Assembly: GCF_001976145.1 (NCBI RefSeq)
Contig: NZ_MOXD01000009.1
Span: 165,599 to 229,598 of the forward strand
Origin: Serratia oryzae
GTDB taxonomy: Bacteria; Pseudomonadota; Gammaproteobacteria; Enterobacterales; Enterobacteriaceae
Direction: 5' to 3'
Length of the DNA: 64,000 bases
Under the pieces are notes generated by a model. The model had not been told where the DNA came from. It worked only from the letters and a program-made list of their open reading frames with translations, and ran no database searches. Position numbers and translations under genes: made by a program. Below, in pieces: positions 8,908 through 19,518 of the stretch; the first letter of the stretch is position 1; each line of letters begins with the position of its first letter.

Positions 8908-9213
8908 TCAGGCAATCAGACCGAGGGCTTTGTCCAGCACCTTGTCACCGCGCAGGGTGCCGTAATCCATCATGTCGATGACGGCAACCGACAGGCCATG
9001 CGGCTCGGCGAGTTTGCTGAAACGCGCCAGTTCGTACTTCACCTGCGGCCCCAGCAGCACAACGCTGGCGGTTGGCAGCTCGGCTGCAAAATCGGCGGCG
9101 GGTATCGCGATGATTTCCACGTTCAGTTCACGTTTCTGCGCTTCGGCTTGCATGCGTTTGACCAGCATGCTGGTGGACATCCCAGCGGCACAACACAGCA
9201 CAATCTTTATCAT
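8908..9213 (-). CDS. PTS lactose/cellobiose-family IIB component
   Basis: A 101-residue cytoplasmic phosphotransfer protein and the first gene of the leftward IIB-IIC-IIA-glucosidase operon. The signature CCAAGMSTSMLV at the N-terminus places the phosphorylated cysteine at residue 8 (aligned with Cys10 of ChbB); LLGPQVKY is the second conserved block. The gene order IIB-IIC-IIA matches chbBCA of E. coli, but the AraC-type chbR and the deacetylase chbG are missing and the regulator is LacI-type. Expression probably starts in the 313-bp gap that contains the perfect palindrome. Confidence 0.92.
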   Translation of the reverse strand: MIKIVLCCAAGMSTSMLVKRMQAEAQKRELNVEIIAIPAADFAAELPTASVVLLGPQVKYELARFSKLAEPHGLSVAVIDMMDYGTLRGDKVLDKALGLIA

Positions 9214-9247
9214 TCTTGCTCTCCAGTGAGATTACGACTGTGAGCGC

Positions 9248-9267
9248 AAATGAGAGCGCTCTCATTT
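9248..9267. promoter_or_regulatory. Perfect 20-bp palindrome, probable LacI-type operator
   Basis: The half-sites AAATGAGAGC and GCTCTCATTT form a perfect palindrome with the central CG typical of LacI/GalR operators. It lies 35-54 bp upstream of the IIB start, where a repressor would block the PTS operon. The other part of the 9214-9526 gap, towards ppiA, shows no gene; it must carry the divergent ppiA promoter, which I could not pin down. A second copy near the regulator gene was not found by eye. Confidence 0.7.
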
Positions 9268-9526
9268 GATCAGCGTAGCGGTATTTCAAAATCAAACCGG
9301 GAGTTGTATCGCAAAAAAGGAGGGGGAGAGAAAGTGGGTAAATAATGCGTGATCGACTTGGCAAAAATGAGCCTGACGATCATACTGTCGGCAGGCAAAA
9401 AACCAGCAGCTGTAAGAAATATCCGGCAATTACTTAAATATTGGTAAATGGCTGGCGCTATCAGGGGTAGCTCTTTAGAATCAAAGCGCTTTTCCGTTGT
9501 TTGTCTCCCAGAGAAAGGACCCGTTC

Positions 9527-10096
9527 ATGTTCAAACGTACTTTAGTGACCTTCGTTGCGCTGTGTTCCCTGACCGCAATGGCTCCTGCCGCATTGGCCGC
9601 CGGTGAAACTCACGTCATGCTGACCACCTCGGCAGGCAATATTGAATTAGCGCTCGACAGCCAGAAGGCCCCAGTCTCCACCAAGAACTTCATTGACTAC
9701 GTGAACAGCGGTTACTATAACAACACCGTTTTCCACCGCGTGATCCCGGGTTTTATGATTCAGGGTGGCGGTTTTACGGCGGATATGCAGCAGAAATCGA
9801 CCGGTGCAGCGATCAAAAACGAAGCTGACAACGGCCTGCGTAACCTGCGCGGTACCATTTCCATGGCGCGCACTGCCGATAAAGACAGTGCAACCAGCCA
9901 GTTCTTCCTGAATGTGGCTGATAACGCTTTCCTCGACCATGGCCAGCGTGATTTCGGCTATGCGGTATTTGGGAAGGTAGTGAAAGGGATGGACGTGGTA
10001 GATAAGATTTCCCAGGTGCCAACCGGCAACGTGGGCCCTTATCAAAATGTCCCCAGCAAGCCGATCGTGATCCTGTCGGCCAAAGTGCTGCCATAA
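9527..10096 (+). CDS. ppiA: Periplasmic peptidyl-prolyl cis-trans isomerase A (cyclophilin)
   Basis: Catalyses proline isomerisation during folding of exported proteins. The 189-residue precursor has a signal peptide (charged MFKRT, hydrophobic core, cleavage probably after APAALAA) and a cyclophilin domain with [23 protein letters not shown] and the closing [21 protein letters not shown], almost as in E. coli. The start at 9527 has GAAAGGA at 9513-9519; a frame open from 9497 lacks such a site and would disrupt the signal peptide. It is divergent from the PTS operon. In E. coli ppiA lies next to tsgA, so the PTS module is an insertion between these neighbours. Confidence 0.97.
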   Translation: MFKRTLVTFVALCSLTAMAPAALAAGETHVMLTTSAGNIELALDSQKAPVSTKNFIDYVNSGYYNNTVFHRVIPGFMIQGGGFTADMQQKSTGAAIKNEADNGLRNLRGTISMARTADKDSATSQFFLNVADNAFLDHGQRDFGYAVFGKVVKGMDVVDKISQVPTGNVGPYQNVPSKPIVILSAKVLP

Positions 10097-10110
10097 CCTG
10101 CTCTGCTGTG

Positions 10111-10130
10111 CCAGCCCCGTTTGGGGCTGG
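10111..10130 (+). terminator. Hairpin after ppiA
   Basis: CCAGCCCC (10111-10118) pairs with GGGGCTGG (10123-10130) around a four-base loop, 14 bp after the ppiA stop. The following bases (TGCGTTATCTTCC) are only moderately T-rich, so intrinsic termination is likely but may be inefficient. Confidence 0.55.
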
Positions 10131-10264
10131 TGCGTTATCTTCCTCCCGAAGCTTTGCCTGCATCACTGTTTTCTTCCCGTTGGCATGTTCTAATCAGCGC
10201 CCAAAACCAGCCCCTTTAGCTGGCACTTTCTGTTTGTTGTTGCTGTTTTGATGAGCTGCTGTTT

Positions 10265-11950
10265 ATGTACGAATTTAACCAGGTTTTGCTGCTGTTACAG
10301 CAGATGTGTGTTTATCTTGTTATTGCCTATTTATTAAGTAAGACGCCGCTGTTTATCCCGCTGACGCAGGTCACCATTCGCTTGCCGCACAAGTTACTGT
10401 GCTACGTCATTTTCTCCGTGTTTTGCATCATGGGCACCTATTTCGGCCTGCATATCCAGGATTCGATCGCCAATACCCGTGCGATCGGCGCCGTACTGGG
10501 CGGGTTGCTCGGGGGACCTTCCGTTGGTTTTCTGGTGGGGTTGACCGGTGGTTTGCACCGCTACACGCTGGGGGGCATGACCGACGTCGCCTGTGCGGTC
10601 TCGACGGTGGCAGAAGGCCTGGTTGGCGGCGTCGTGCACAGCATCGCCATGCGGCGTGGGCGTATCGACTTACTGTTCAACCCTCTGTTTGTGGCGTGCA
10701 TTGCGTTGACCACCGAAGTGCTGCAAATGGCCATCATCCTGGCGATCGCCCGCCCGTTCCCAGAGGCGTTGCGGCTGGTGGAGCACATTGCCTTGCCGAT
10801 GGTGATCGCCAACACGCTCGGGGCGGCCATGTTTATGCAGATCCTGCTGGATCGGCGGGCGATGTTTGAGAAGTACACCAGCGCATTCTCTTCCAAGGCG
10901 CTGAAGATTGCGGAGCGTACCGAGGGTATTCTGCGACAGGGGTTTGATCAGGAAAACAGCATGAAGGTGGCGCGCGTCATTTATCAGGAGCTGGGCATTG
11001 GCGCTGTGGCGATCACCGATCGTGACAAACTGCTGGCCTTTATCGGCATTGGCGACGACCACCACGTGCCGGGGACGCCGATCTCTTCGGTGCATTCCCA
11101 TCGTGCCATCGATAATAACGAGGTGGTGTATGCCGATGGTAATGAGCTCTCTTATTGCTGTTCGATCAACGCCAATTGCAAGCTGGGCTCGACGCTGGTG
11201 ATCCCGCTGCGCGGCGAGAATCAACGGGTGATCGGCACCATCAAACTGTACGAACCGAAAACCAAACTGTTCAGCACCATCAACCGCACGCTGGGGGAAG
11301 GGATCGCCAGCCTGCTGTCGGCACAAATCATGGCCGGGCAATACGAGCGGCATAAACAACTGCTGGCACAGTCGGAAATCAAGCTGCTGCACGCCCAGGT
11401 TAACCCGCACTTCCTGTTTAATGCGCTGAATACGCTGGTGGCGGTGATCCGTCGGGATGGCGATCGTGCCTGCGAACTGGTGCAGTCTCTCTCTACCTTT
11501 TTCCGTAAAAACCTCAAACGTTCCGCTGATGAAGTGAGCCTGGCAGATGAGATTGAGCATGTGAATGCCTATCTGCAGATAGAAAAAGCCCGCTTTGCCG
11601 ATCGGCTGGAGATTGCGGTTTCGCTGCCGGAGGAACTGCTGGCGGTCAGGCTGCCTGCCTTCTCGCTCCAGCCGATTGTGGAAAATGCCATTAAGCACGG
11701 CACTTCGCACCTGCTGGGGATTGGCCGGATCGATATTGGTGCCCGGCGCGAGGGCGACAATCTGTTGCTGCAGGTGACCGACAATGCCGGTTTGTTCCGC
11801 CAGCAGATAGGCGGCAGTGGGTTGGGTATGAATCTGGTGGATAGGCGTATCCGTGTGCGTTACGGTGATGGCTATGGGGTGCAGATCGCCTGTGAACCTG
11901 AAGCGTTTACCTGCATTACCTTGAGCGTGCCGTTGGCGAGGGCTGCATGA
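10265..11950 (+). CDS. btsS: Pyruvate-sensing histidine kinase BtsS
   Basis: Membrane sensor kinase (LytS/YehU family, 561 residues, the length of E. coli BtsS). Residues 1-200 form the 5TM-5TMR_LYT membrane domain that senses extracellular pyruvate in E. coli. Residues about 215-360 are a GAF domain, then comes the His_kinase box [14 protein letters not shown] with the phosphorylated histidine at residue 382, and an ATPase domain with VENAIKHG and GSGLGMNLV. The stop overlaps the btsR start (ATGA). E. coli keeps this pair at another locus (yehU-yehT). The target gene btsT (a pyruvate symporter) is not visible in the window. Confidence 0.95.
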   Translation: MYEFNQVLLLLQQMCVYLVIAYLLSKTPLFIPLTQVTIRLPHKLLCYVIFSVFCIMGTYFGLHIQDSIANTRAIGAVLGGLLGGPSVGFLVGLTGGLHRYTLGGMTDVACAVSTVAEGLVGGVVHSIAMRRGRIDLLFNPLFVACIALTTEVLQMAIILAIARPFPEALRLVEHIALPMVIANTLGAAMFMQILLDRRAMFEKYTSAFSSKALKIAERTEGILRQGFDQENSMKVARVIYQELGIGAVAITDRDKLLAFIGIGDDHHVPGTPISSVHSHRAIDNNEVVYADGNELSYCCSINANCKLGSTLVIPLRGENQRVIGTIKLYEPKTKLFSTINRTLGEGIASLLSAQIMAGQYERHKQLLAQSEIKLLHAQVNPHFLFNALNTLVAVIRRDGDRACELVQSLSTFFRKNLKRSADEVSLADEIEHVNAYLQIEKARFADRLEIAVSLPEELLAVRLPAFSLQPIVENAIKHGTSHLLGIGRIDIGARREGDNLLLQVTDNAGLFRQQIGGSGLGMNLVDRRIRVRYGDGYGVQIACEPEAFTCITLSVPLARAA

Positions 11951-12675
11951 TGTTAACCGTACTGATCGTTGACGATGAGCCCTCTGCCCGCGATAACCTG
12001 CGCCATCTGTTGGAAGAGGAACAGGGCGTCACCATTATCGGCGAGTGTGCCAATGCGATTGAGGCCATCAGCCAGATCCACCGTTTGCAACCGGATGTGG
12101 TGTTTCTGGATATTCAGATGCCGCGCATCAGCGGGCTGGAAATGGTGGGGATGCTCGATCCAAACCGCATGCCGTATATCGTATTCCTGACCGCTTATGA
12201 TGAATACGCGGTGCAGGCCTTCGAAGAGCACGCGTTTGATTACCTGCTGAAACCCGCGGAACCCAAGCGGCTGAATAAGACGCTGCAGCGCCTGCATCAA
12301 CGCCGCGCGCCACAGAATATTGCGGCGTTAGAGGAAAGCGCGGGCTATCTGAAATACATCCCTTGCACCGGCCATAGCCGCATCTACCTGTTGCGTTTTG
12401 ATGAGGTGATCGCGATCCGCTCACGTTCGACCGGGGTGTATGTGGTGCGCAATGATGGCATGGAGTGTTTCACCGAACTGACGTTGCGCACGCTGGAAAG
12501 CCGCACGCCGCTGGTGCGTTGCCATCGGCAGTATCTGGTTAACCTTGAACAGGTCAGAGAGATCCGCTTTGAGGAGAGCGGCACGGCAGAGATGATCATG
12601 TCGGTGGGTGAGCCGGTGCCGGTCAGCCGCCGCTATCTGAAATCGCTGAAGGAAGAGTTGGGGCTACGTGGTTAA
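11947..12675 (+). CDS. btsR: Response regulator BtsR, LytTR type
   Basis: Partner of BtsS, 242 residues. The receiver domain has the acidic pair DD at 9-10 and the phosphorylated Asp55 in FLDIQMP, with FLTAYDEYA and LLKP completing the pocket. The C-terminal LytTR DNA-binding domain (about 135-240) includes [23 protein letters not shown] and [15 protein letters not shown] codons at 11947 and 11950 are both possible; the first gives the four-base overlap with btsS. In E. coli the regulator activates btsT in response to pyruvate under nutrient limitation. The same role here is inferred from similarity. Confidence 0.94.
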   Translation: MMLTVLIVDDEPSARDNLRHLLEEEQGVTIIGECANAIEAISQIHRLQPDVVFLDIQMPRISGLEMVGMLDPNRMPYIVFLTAYDEYAVQAFEEHAFDYLLKPAEPKRLNKTLQRLHQRRAPQNIAALEESAGYLKYIPCTGHSRIYLLRFDEVIAIRSRSTGVYVVRNDGMECFTELTLRTLESRTPLVRCHRQYLVNLEQVREIRFEESGTAEMIMSVGEPVPVSRRYLKSLKEELGLRG

Positions 12676-12818
12676 GCGCTGTCCCGCCATGGCACCTCAG
12701 GGCTGCTGACGATCAATTAAGGGACATCGGCTCTTGTCTTGACGGTACTTCATCGTGCTTATAGCTTTAATAGCATTAACGGGTGTTTTTGTGTCGAACA
12801 GGACCAAAGGAAAAGCGC

Positions 12819-14345
12819 ATGAGTGAAGCTCGAGTTATTGCCAAAGCGATGCACGATGGGAAACCAGGCGCGGAACTGGTGATTTTGCCTGCCCTAGCTA
12901 ACCGCCACGGTTTGATTACCGGGGCGACCGGTACCGGTAAAACGGTGACGCTGCAAAAGATGGCGGAACAGTTCTCACGTATTGGCATTCCTGTGTTTCT
13001 GGCCGACGTGAAGGGGGATTTGTCGGGGATTGCCGCGCAAGGCGTGCCTTCCGAAAAACTCCAGGCGCGGCTGGCGGCGATTGGCGTTACTGACTGGCAA
13101 CCGCAGGCCTGTACGATAATCCCGTGGGATATCTTTGGTGAGAAAGGGCACCCGATCCGCGCCACCGTTTCCGATCTTGGCCCGCTGCTGCTTGGCCGTC
13201 TGTTAGATTTGAACGATGTGCAAAGCGGTGTGCTGCAGCTGATATTTAAAATCGCCGATGACAACGCGCTGCTGCTGCTCGATATGAAAGACCTGCGGGC
13301 GATGGTGCAGTTCGTCGGGGATAACGCCAAACAGTTTCAGACCCAATATGGCAACATCTCTGCTGCCTCGGTTGGCGCTATCCAGCGTGGTTTGCTGACG
13401 CTGGAAGAGCAGGGCGCTAATCAGTTTTTTGGCGAGCCGATGCTGGATATCAACGACCTGATGAGAACCGACGGCAATGGCCAAGGGATCATCAACCTGT
13501 TGGCGGCGGATAAGTTGATTAACCAACCGAAGCTCTATTCGGTATTCCTGCTGTGGCTGCTGGCCGAACTGTTTGAGCATTTGCCCGAAGTGGGCGACCC
13601 CGAGCAGCCAAAGCTGGTGTTTTTCTTCGACGAAGCCCACCTGCTGTTTAACGATGCGCCACCGGCTCTACTGACTAAAATCGAACAGGTGGTACGGCTG
13701 ATCCGCTCGAAAAGCGTCGGGATCTATTTTGTTACCCAGAATCCGCTCGATATCCCGGACAGCGTGCTGGGGCAGTTGGGTAACCGCGTTCAGCATGCGC
13801 TGCGGGCTTTTACGCCGCGCGATCAGAAAGCGGTGAAGGCAGCCGCGCAAACGATGCGTGCCAATCCGGCGTTTGATGCTGAAACGGCGATTACCGAGCT
13901 GGGTGTGGGTGAGGCATTGGTGTCTTTTCTGGATGAGAAAGGGCGGCCAAACGTGGTGGAACGGGCGATGGTGATCGCCCCTGAATCGAAAATGGGCATG
14001 CTGGGGGCCGAAGGGCTGAACAGCGCCATCAATAAGTCGCCTCTCTACGGGCGCTACGAAGATGGGGTGGATCGTGAATCTGCCTATGAGAAGCTTTCTG
14101 CCGGAGGGTTTGCCACCATGGGCAAACCGCAGCCGGGCCAGCCTGAGCAACAGTCTGCCGCCGGGCCGGAGAGCGGTGGCGGGTTGATGGACGGCTTGAA
14201 CGATATCCTGTTTGGCTCCACTGGCCCGCGCGGGGGGAAACGCGATGGTATCGTCCAGACTGCCGCCAAAAGCATGGCGCGCGATCTGGGCCGCCAGATC
14301 CTGCGTGGCGTCTTGGGTTCGATTATGGGTGGCCGCAAAAAGTAA
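12819..14345 (+). CDS. yjgR: HerA/FtsK-like ATPase YjgR (DUF853)
   Basis: A predicted P-loop ATPase of 508 residues, close to E. coli YjgR (500). Walker A is GATGTGKT near residue 33 and Walker B is [12 protein letters not shown] near residue 270. An arginine-finger region follows ([20 protein letters not shown]), and the C-terminal tail is glycine/lysine-rich (GPRGGKRDG, then MARDLGRQ). The family belongs to the HerA/VirD4 branch of DNA-translocating or secretion ATPases; its cellular job is not known. The ATG at 12819 has AAAGG just upstream and matches the family N-terminus, so I reject the longer frame from 12783. In E. coli this gene is near 96 min, so its place next to pabA is a difference. 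Confidence 0.93.
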   Translation: MSEARVIAKAMHDGKPGAELVILPALANRHGLITGATGTGKTVTLQKMAEQFSRIGIPVFLADVKGDLSGIAAQGVPSEKLQARLAAIGVTDWQPQACTIIPWDIFGEKGHPIRATVSDLGPLLLGRLLDLNDVQSGVLQLIFKIADDNALLLLDMKDLRAMVQFVGDNAKQFQTQYGNISAASVGAIQRGLLTLEEQGANQFFGEPMLDINDLMRTDGNGQGIINLLAADKLINQPKLYSVFLLWLLAELFEHLPEVGDPEQPKLVFFFDEAHLLFNDAPPALLTKIEQVVRLIRSKSVGIYFVTQNPLDIPDSVLGQLGNRVQHALRAFTPRDQKAVKAAAQTMRANPAFDAETAITELGVGEALVSFLDEKGRPNVVERAMVIAPESKMGMLGAEGLNSAINKSPLYGRYEDGVDRESAYEKLSAGGFATMGKPQPGQPEQQSAAGPESGGGLMDGLNDILFGSTGPRGGKRDGIVQTAAKSMARDLGRQILRGVLGSIMGGRKK

Positions 14346-14403
14346 GCTGACATTATTGGCGCTGGCAGTAAACTAGCGCAGCATTTTTGCTGTTGGAAAT
14401 CAC

Positions 14404-14979
14404 ATGCTGCTGCTGATCGATAACTACGACTCCTTTACCTATAACCTTTATCAGTACTTCTGCGAACTGGGTGCAGAAGTGCTGGTGAAGCGCAATGACG
14501 AACTGCAACTGGCCGATATCGAACGGCTGGCGCCGCAGCATTTAGTCATCTCCCCTGGCCCCTGCACGCCGAACGAGGCGGGTATTTCGCTGGCGGCGAT
14601 CCGTCATTTTGCCGGCAAACTGCCGATCCTCGGGGTTTGCCTTGGGCATCAGGCGATTGGCCAGGCATTGGGTGCCGATGTGGTTCGTGCCCGTGAGGTG
14701 ATGCATGGCAAAACGTCGGCGATTCGCCATCACCATCAGGGCGTATTTGCTGGCCTGAATAACCCGCTGACCGTCACTCGCTACCATTCGTTAGTGCTGG
14801 ATGCCGCAACCTTGCCAAGCTGCTTTGAGGTGACCGCCTGGAGCGAGCGTGACGGTGAGCAGGATGAAATCATGGGCATTCGCCACCGCACGCTGGCGCT
14901 GGAAGGGGTGCAGTTCCATCCGGAAAGCATCCTGAGCGAACAGGGTCATCAGTTGCTGGATAATTTTCTTAAAAGTTAG
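14404..14979 (+). CDS. pabA: Aminodeoxychorismate synthase component II (glutamine amidotransferase)
   Basis: Releases ammonia from glutamine for PabB, which makes 4-amino-4-deoxychorismate for folate. The 191-residue class I amidotransferase shows the nucleophile Cys79 in GVCLGHQ, the His172/Glu174 pair in HPES, and the oxyanion region [11 protein letters not shown]. It is distinguished from TrpG by context (pabA-argD-yhfK-crp as in E. coli) and sequence. The gene starts about 58 bp after yjgR; the argD start follows 132 bp downstream. Confidence 0.96.
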   Translation: MLLLIDNYDSFTYNLYQYFCELGAEVLVKRNDELQLADIERLAPQHLVISPGPCTPNEAGISLAAIRHFAGKLPILGVCLGHQAIGQALGADVVRAREVMHGKTSAIRHHHQGVFAGLNNPLTVTRYHSLVLDAATLPSCFEVTAWSERDGEQDEIMGIRHRTLALEGVQFHPESILSEQGHQLLDNFLKS

Positions 14980-15037
14980 TGGGTTAGGATTTTCTTTGCC
15001 ACTATCGGCGATTTTGGTTTGCCCTTAATTGGTTTTT

Positions 15038-15076
15038 TATGCATATTTTGTGACTATATTTTCAATTATTCGCAAC
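15038..15076 (+). promoter_or_regulatory. Possible tandem ARG boxes upstream of argD
   Basis: An AT-rich pair of 18-bp elements (around TATGCATATTTTGTGACT and the following stretch ending ATTATTCGCA), three bases apart, resembles the paired ArgR boxes usual before arginine genes. Matches to the consensus halves are partial, so this is mainly a positional argument. Confidence 0.3.
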
Positions 15077-15087
15077 AATGACACTGA

Positions 15088-16329
<1,242 letters not shown>

Positions 16330-16338
16330 GCGATCCAC

Positions 16339-16365
16339 AGGGGCTATGCGCTAGCTTTAGCCCCT
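16339..16365. terminator. Hairpin between converging argD and yhfK
   Basis: AGGGGCTA (16339-16346) pairs with TAGCCCCT (16358-16365). It lies in the 43-bp gap between the two stop codons. There is no clear T tract on either side, so its strength as a terminator is uncertain. Confidence 0.45.
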
Positions 16366-16372
16366 GCCAATC

Positions 16373-18448
16373 TCAGTTTTCCCGCAGTTTCCGTTTCAGC
16401 CAGATGCCATGGTGCGGGCGTTGGCGCCAGGCCAGCGACGAAATGGTATGCATCACGCTCAGGTGCGAAAGGATACGCCGCAGGTGGCGTTCCATCTCGG
16501 TTATTGGCATATCTGGGTGCATCTCGGGGAGATGCATGGGGCTCTGGCTGCTGCTTGGGCCGTCATATTCCAGCCGCTGTTGGCAGCTTTGCAGGGCAAT
16601 TTCGCAACTTTGCAAATACTCTTTCGCCATCTCTGGCGTTAAGGTGTCGTGCTCGCGCGCCAGAATGGTCAGCGCATTCAGATGCTCGACAATAAACTGG
16701 CTGTGCGTGATCCATAAGCGCATATCCGCCAGATAATTCGACTCAAACCCCGGTTCCTGCATCGCCTGATTAAGCGAAGTGAACAGCGCATTATGTGCCT
16801 GATTAACCTGCATTCGTGCGTAGGCCTGCGTAGCAGGATCCGCTTCCTGTTCTTGCAGCAGCAGGCGTAATGCCGTTTGATCCCGCTCCAGCGCCTGATG
16901 TGCGTTCTTACGCAGCAGGCCGCTTTGCCATTGCGGCCATAGCCAGATACTCCCGCCAAACGCCAGCACACAGCCAATCAGCGTATCGATTAGGCGCGGC
17001 ACCAGAAAATGGGTGCCATTCAGCGCCAACAATTGCAGGGTATACACCGCAGTGACGGTAAACCCCATCACCGCCAGCCCATAATTTTTGCGCAATATCA
17101 GGTAGGCAGCCAGCGTGATTGCCAGCATGATGCTCAGCGTCAGGTGCTCCGGCAGTTGCAACTGCAAGAGTCCTGCGGCGATCGCCAACCCGGCCAGCGT
17201 GCCGAGGGCACGATGCTGGATCCTGACGCGCGTGGCGTTATAGCCGTTCTGGCTCACCAGCATAATGGTCAGCAGGATCCAATAGGGCTTCGGCAGGTTG
17301 AAAATCATACCCAGACTGCTACCCACCGCCAGTATGATGCCCAGCCGGGCGGCATTGCGCAGGGCGTTGGACTTCCACGACAGGTAGCTCACCACGGCAG
17401 GCCAGAACGGCAAGCGCGCCTGGTCGGCCATCAGATCGCGCTGATACAGCGGGCGCTGGCTACGTAATAAGCGGGCGATGCGGCTGAAGTGGTAAAAACA
17501 GAACTGGCCTACCGGGTTATCGGCATGCTGTGTGGCCACTTTTTCCAGTGCCGCCAGCTCACTCTTCATGCTGAAACGCGTTGAGCGCCGGTGATAGAGA
17601 ATATCGTTGGCCACGATGCGCAAACGCCCGGCAATCACTTGGGCGTTACGGCGGATAATCGCTTCGGCCTGGCTCTGTTCTACCAGCTTTTGCACTTCTT
17701 CCGGCTGATGCAGGCTGACGGTAATGTGTTCCTGCAGATCGAGTGCCACCTGGAAAGTGCGCTGCAGGCGTTTTTGTTCCTGGCTATTGGCATGAGGCAG
17801 GAAGTTAACTTGCTGATACAGAAGGCTGATCATGTCCATCACCTTCTGCTGGCGTTGCAGCAGCGGTGGCAGTGCGGTTTCGGGATCGATATGCTGGGTC
17901 AGCAGCGAGTATTTAGCTTCGAAATAGTCCGCCAACTGGATATAGAGCGGGCTCAGGGACTCGCGCATTGGCTGCTCTTTCCACAGCTTGAACCAGAACC
18001 AGGTGAACAGCCCGTACCAGAGGGTGCCAACCAGATACAGCAGCGGGGTATGCCAGATCGGTACGTGGCCTGCCATGCTGAGAGAAAAGATGGCCGCGAC
18101 CAGCGCGGCGGGCAGCAAGCGCGCATGCAGTGGGCTGATTTCACCGCTGACGCCCAGCAACAGCGCCATCGCCAGCATCAGCAGGGGCAACGGAATATGC
18201 CACAACAGCGCCTGTTGCAGCAGCAAGCTGCTGAGGGCAAACAGTGAGCCGCCGACGATCAGGCGTTTAAAAAAGCGTTTGTGGGGTGTGTCTAATCCGG
18301 CAATGTTGCAGCAGGCAGGCACCAGAGAGAACAGCAGGCCGAGTTGCAGGTTGCCCAGCAGCAGGAAGAAAACCACTGGCAGACACAGCACCAGCGTTTG
18401 CCGCAGTGCGTAGTTGACTTCCGGGTGGTAGATCAGGCGCCGCCACAT
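16373..18448 (-). CDS. yhfK: Inner-membrane FUSC-family protein YhfK
   Basis: A 691-residue membrane protein like E. coli YhfK (696). It has two blocks of hydrophobic segments (about residues 15-155 and 365-490), each followed by a long cytoplasmic stretch, as in the FUSC/YccS and aromatic-acid exporter (AaeB) families. Conserved pieces include PACCNIAGLDTPHKRFFKR, ISVSLHQPEEVQKLVE-like TVSLHQPEEVQKLVE, RIVANDILYHR and QRPHHGIWLKRKLR. The transport substrate is unknown. It lies directly downstream of crp in the same direction, separated by the crp terminator. Confidence 0.93.
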   Translation of the reverse strand: MWRRLIYHPEVNYALRQTLVLCLPVVFFLLLGNLQLGLLFSLVPACCNIAGLDTPHKRFFKRLIVGGSLFALSSLLLQQALLWHIPLPLLMLAMALLLGVSGEISPLHARLLPAALVAAIFSLSMAGHVPIWHTPLLYLVGTLWYGLFTWFWFKLWKEQPMRESLSPLYIQLADYFEAKYSLLTQHIDPETALPPLLQRQQKVMDMISLLYQQVNFLPHANSQEQKRLQRTFQVALDLQEHITVSLHQPEEVQKLVEQSQAEAIIRRNAQVIAGRLRIVANDILYHRRSTRFSMKSELAALEKVATQHADNPVGQFCFYHFSRIARLLRSQRPLYQRDLMADQARLPFWPAVVSYLSWKSNALRNAARLGIILAVGSSLGMIFNLPKPYWILLTIMLVSQNGYNATRVRIQHRALGTLAGLAIAAGLLQLQLPEHLTLSIMLAITLAAYLILRKNYGLAVMGFTVTAVYTLQLLALNGTHFLVPRLIDTLIGCVLAFGGSIWLWPQWQSGLLRKNAHQALERDQTALRLLLQEQEADPATQAYARMQVNQAHNALFTSLNQAMQEPGFESNYLADMRLWITHSQFIVEHLNALTILAREHDTLTPEMAKEYLQSCEIALQSCQQRLEYDGPSSSQSPMHLPEMHPDMPITEMERHLRRILSHLSVMHTISSLAWRQRPHHGIWLKRKLREN

Positions 18449-18466
18449 GAGTAATCGGGGGAAGCT

Positions 18467-18494
18467 AAAAAAGCGGCGTATTGCTACGCCGCTT
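18467..18494 (-). terminator. crp terminator
   Basis: A perfect 10-bp stem (18471-18480 with 18485-18494, loop TTGC) of sequence AAGCGGCGTA/TACGCCGCTT is followed on the minus strand by a T run (18472-18467). It lies 10 bp after the crp stop and about 20 bp before the yhfK ATG, so yhfK either reads through or has a promoter inside crp. Confidence 0.88.
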
Positions 18495-18503
18495 CTTCAA
18501 TGA

Positions 18504-19136
18504 TTAACGCGTGCCGTAAACGACAATGGTTTTGCCGTGGGCAGAAATCAGGTTTTGATCTTCGAGCATTTTCAAAATACGACCGACGGTTTCACGTGAG
18601 CAACCGACGATTTGACCAATTTCCTGGCGGGTAATCTTGATTTGCATGCCGTCCGGGTGAGTCATGGCATCGGGCTGTTTTGCCAGATTCAGCAAGGTTT
18701 GCGCGATGCGGCCGGTAACGTCAAGGAAGGCGAGGTTACCCACTTTCTCTGAGGTGACTTGCAGGCGGTTTGCCATCTGCGCAGACAGGCGCATCAGGAT
18801 ATCCGGGTTAACCTGAATCAACTGGCGGAATTTCTTATAGGAAATTTCAGCCACTTCACAGGCTGTTTTCGCTCTAACCCAGGCACTGCGTTCCTGGCCT
18901 TCTTCAAATAATCCAAGTTCACCGATGAAATCCCCCTGGTTCAGGTAGGACAGGATCATCTCTTTGCCTTCTTCATCCTTGATCAGCACCGCAACGGAGC
19001 CTTTCACAATGTAGTAAAGCGTTTCGGCCTTTTCACCTTGGTGAATCAGCGTACTCTTTGATGGATATTTGTGGATATGGCAATGAGACAGGAACCATTC
19101 GAGAGTAGGGTCTGTTTGCGGTTTGCCGAGAACCAT
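18504..19136 (-). CDS. crp: Cyclic AMP receptor protein (global regulator)
   Basis: A 210-residue transcription factor, nearly identical to E. coli CRP. The cAMP-binding beta-roll (residues 1-130) has [15 protein letters not shown]. The dimer helix follows, then the helix-turn-helix ([21 protein letters not shown]), whose DNA-reading residues RE..GR are unchanged. The one difference I noticed from E. coli is Asn in place of the first Arg of AQMARRLQVT (Arg122 in the usual mature numbering). DNA and cAMP contacts otherwise look intact, so it should act as a normal CRP. Plausible targets here are the PTS operon and ppiA. Confidence 0.98.
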   Translation of the reverse strand: MVLGKPQTDPTLEWFLSHCHIHKYPSKSTLIHQGEKAETLYYIVKGSVAVLIKDEEGKEMILSYLNQGDFIGELGLFEEGQERSAWVRAKTACEVAEISYKKFRQLIQVNPDILMRLSAQMANRLQVTSEKVGNLAFLDVTGRIAQTLLNLAKQPDAMTHPDGMQIKITRQEIGQIVGCSRETVGRILKMLEDQNLISAHGKTIVVYGTR

Positions 19137-19275
19137 TCGCTGTTATCCTCTGTTGTTATCGCTGCCTTGTATCACAGGGGTCAGAGTTCCCTGTAAAACG
19201 TGCTTATAGCCTGGTGTAATGTGGGGTGGCTATCAACAGGTTTTGAGGCATGTTATAGAAATACGCTTGCACTCT

Positions 19276-19304
19276 AGCATATTAACTTGCGTGAAGTGCT
19301 GCAA
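19276..19304 (-). promoter_or_regulatory. Candidate crp promoter
   Basis: On the minus strand TTGCAG (19304-19299), 17 bp, then TATGCT (19281-19276) give a plausible sigma-70 promoter. The start would lie near 19269, a 5' leader of about 130 bases, comparable with E. coli crp. A lone CRP-like half-site TCACG lies inside the spacer. The rest of the 382-bp gap to yhfA (19137-19518) holds no gene that I can see. Confidence 0.45.
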
Positions 19305-19518
19305 GTTACATTCTGTTAACATGCCAATATAGGGCCCTTTCCTCGGGCATTTCCCTGAAATCGATGACCTGGAAAGAGTTATTGCGGCTCTGTTTGTAGC
19401 ACAGAGTGAGGCGAGTGTCTTGTGTTGTCTCGCTTCAGCATGATTAGCATCAGGTTCCGTTGCCAGTTTCTATGCGAAAGCGTACCCTGATTTTGAGAAA
19501 TTAACCGGAGTGTACAAA

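Noticed and set aside
9420..9460. CpxR box upstream of ppiA
   Set aside because: GTAAG and GTAAA occur but not with the five- or six-base spacing of a CpxR tandem repeat.
10670..11710. Minus-strand frame of 346 codons opposite btsS
   Set aside because: It is fully antisense to a well-conserved histidine kinase and shows no motif.
19282..19310. CRP autoregulatory site upstream of crp
   Set aside because: Only one half (TCACG) resembles the TGTGA-N6-TCACA pattern, so I did not list it as a site.
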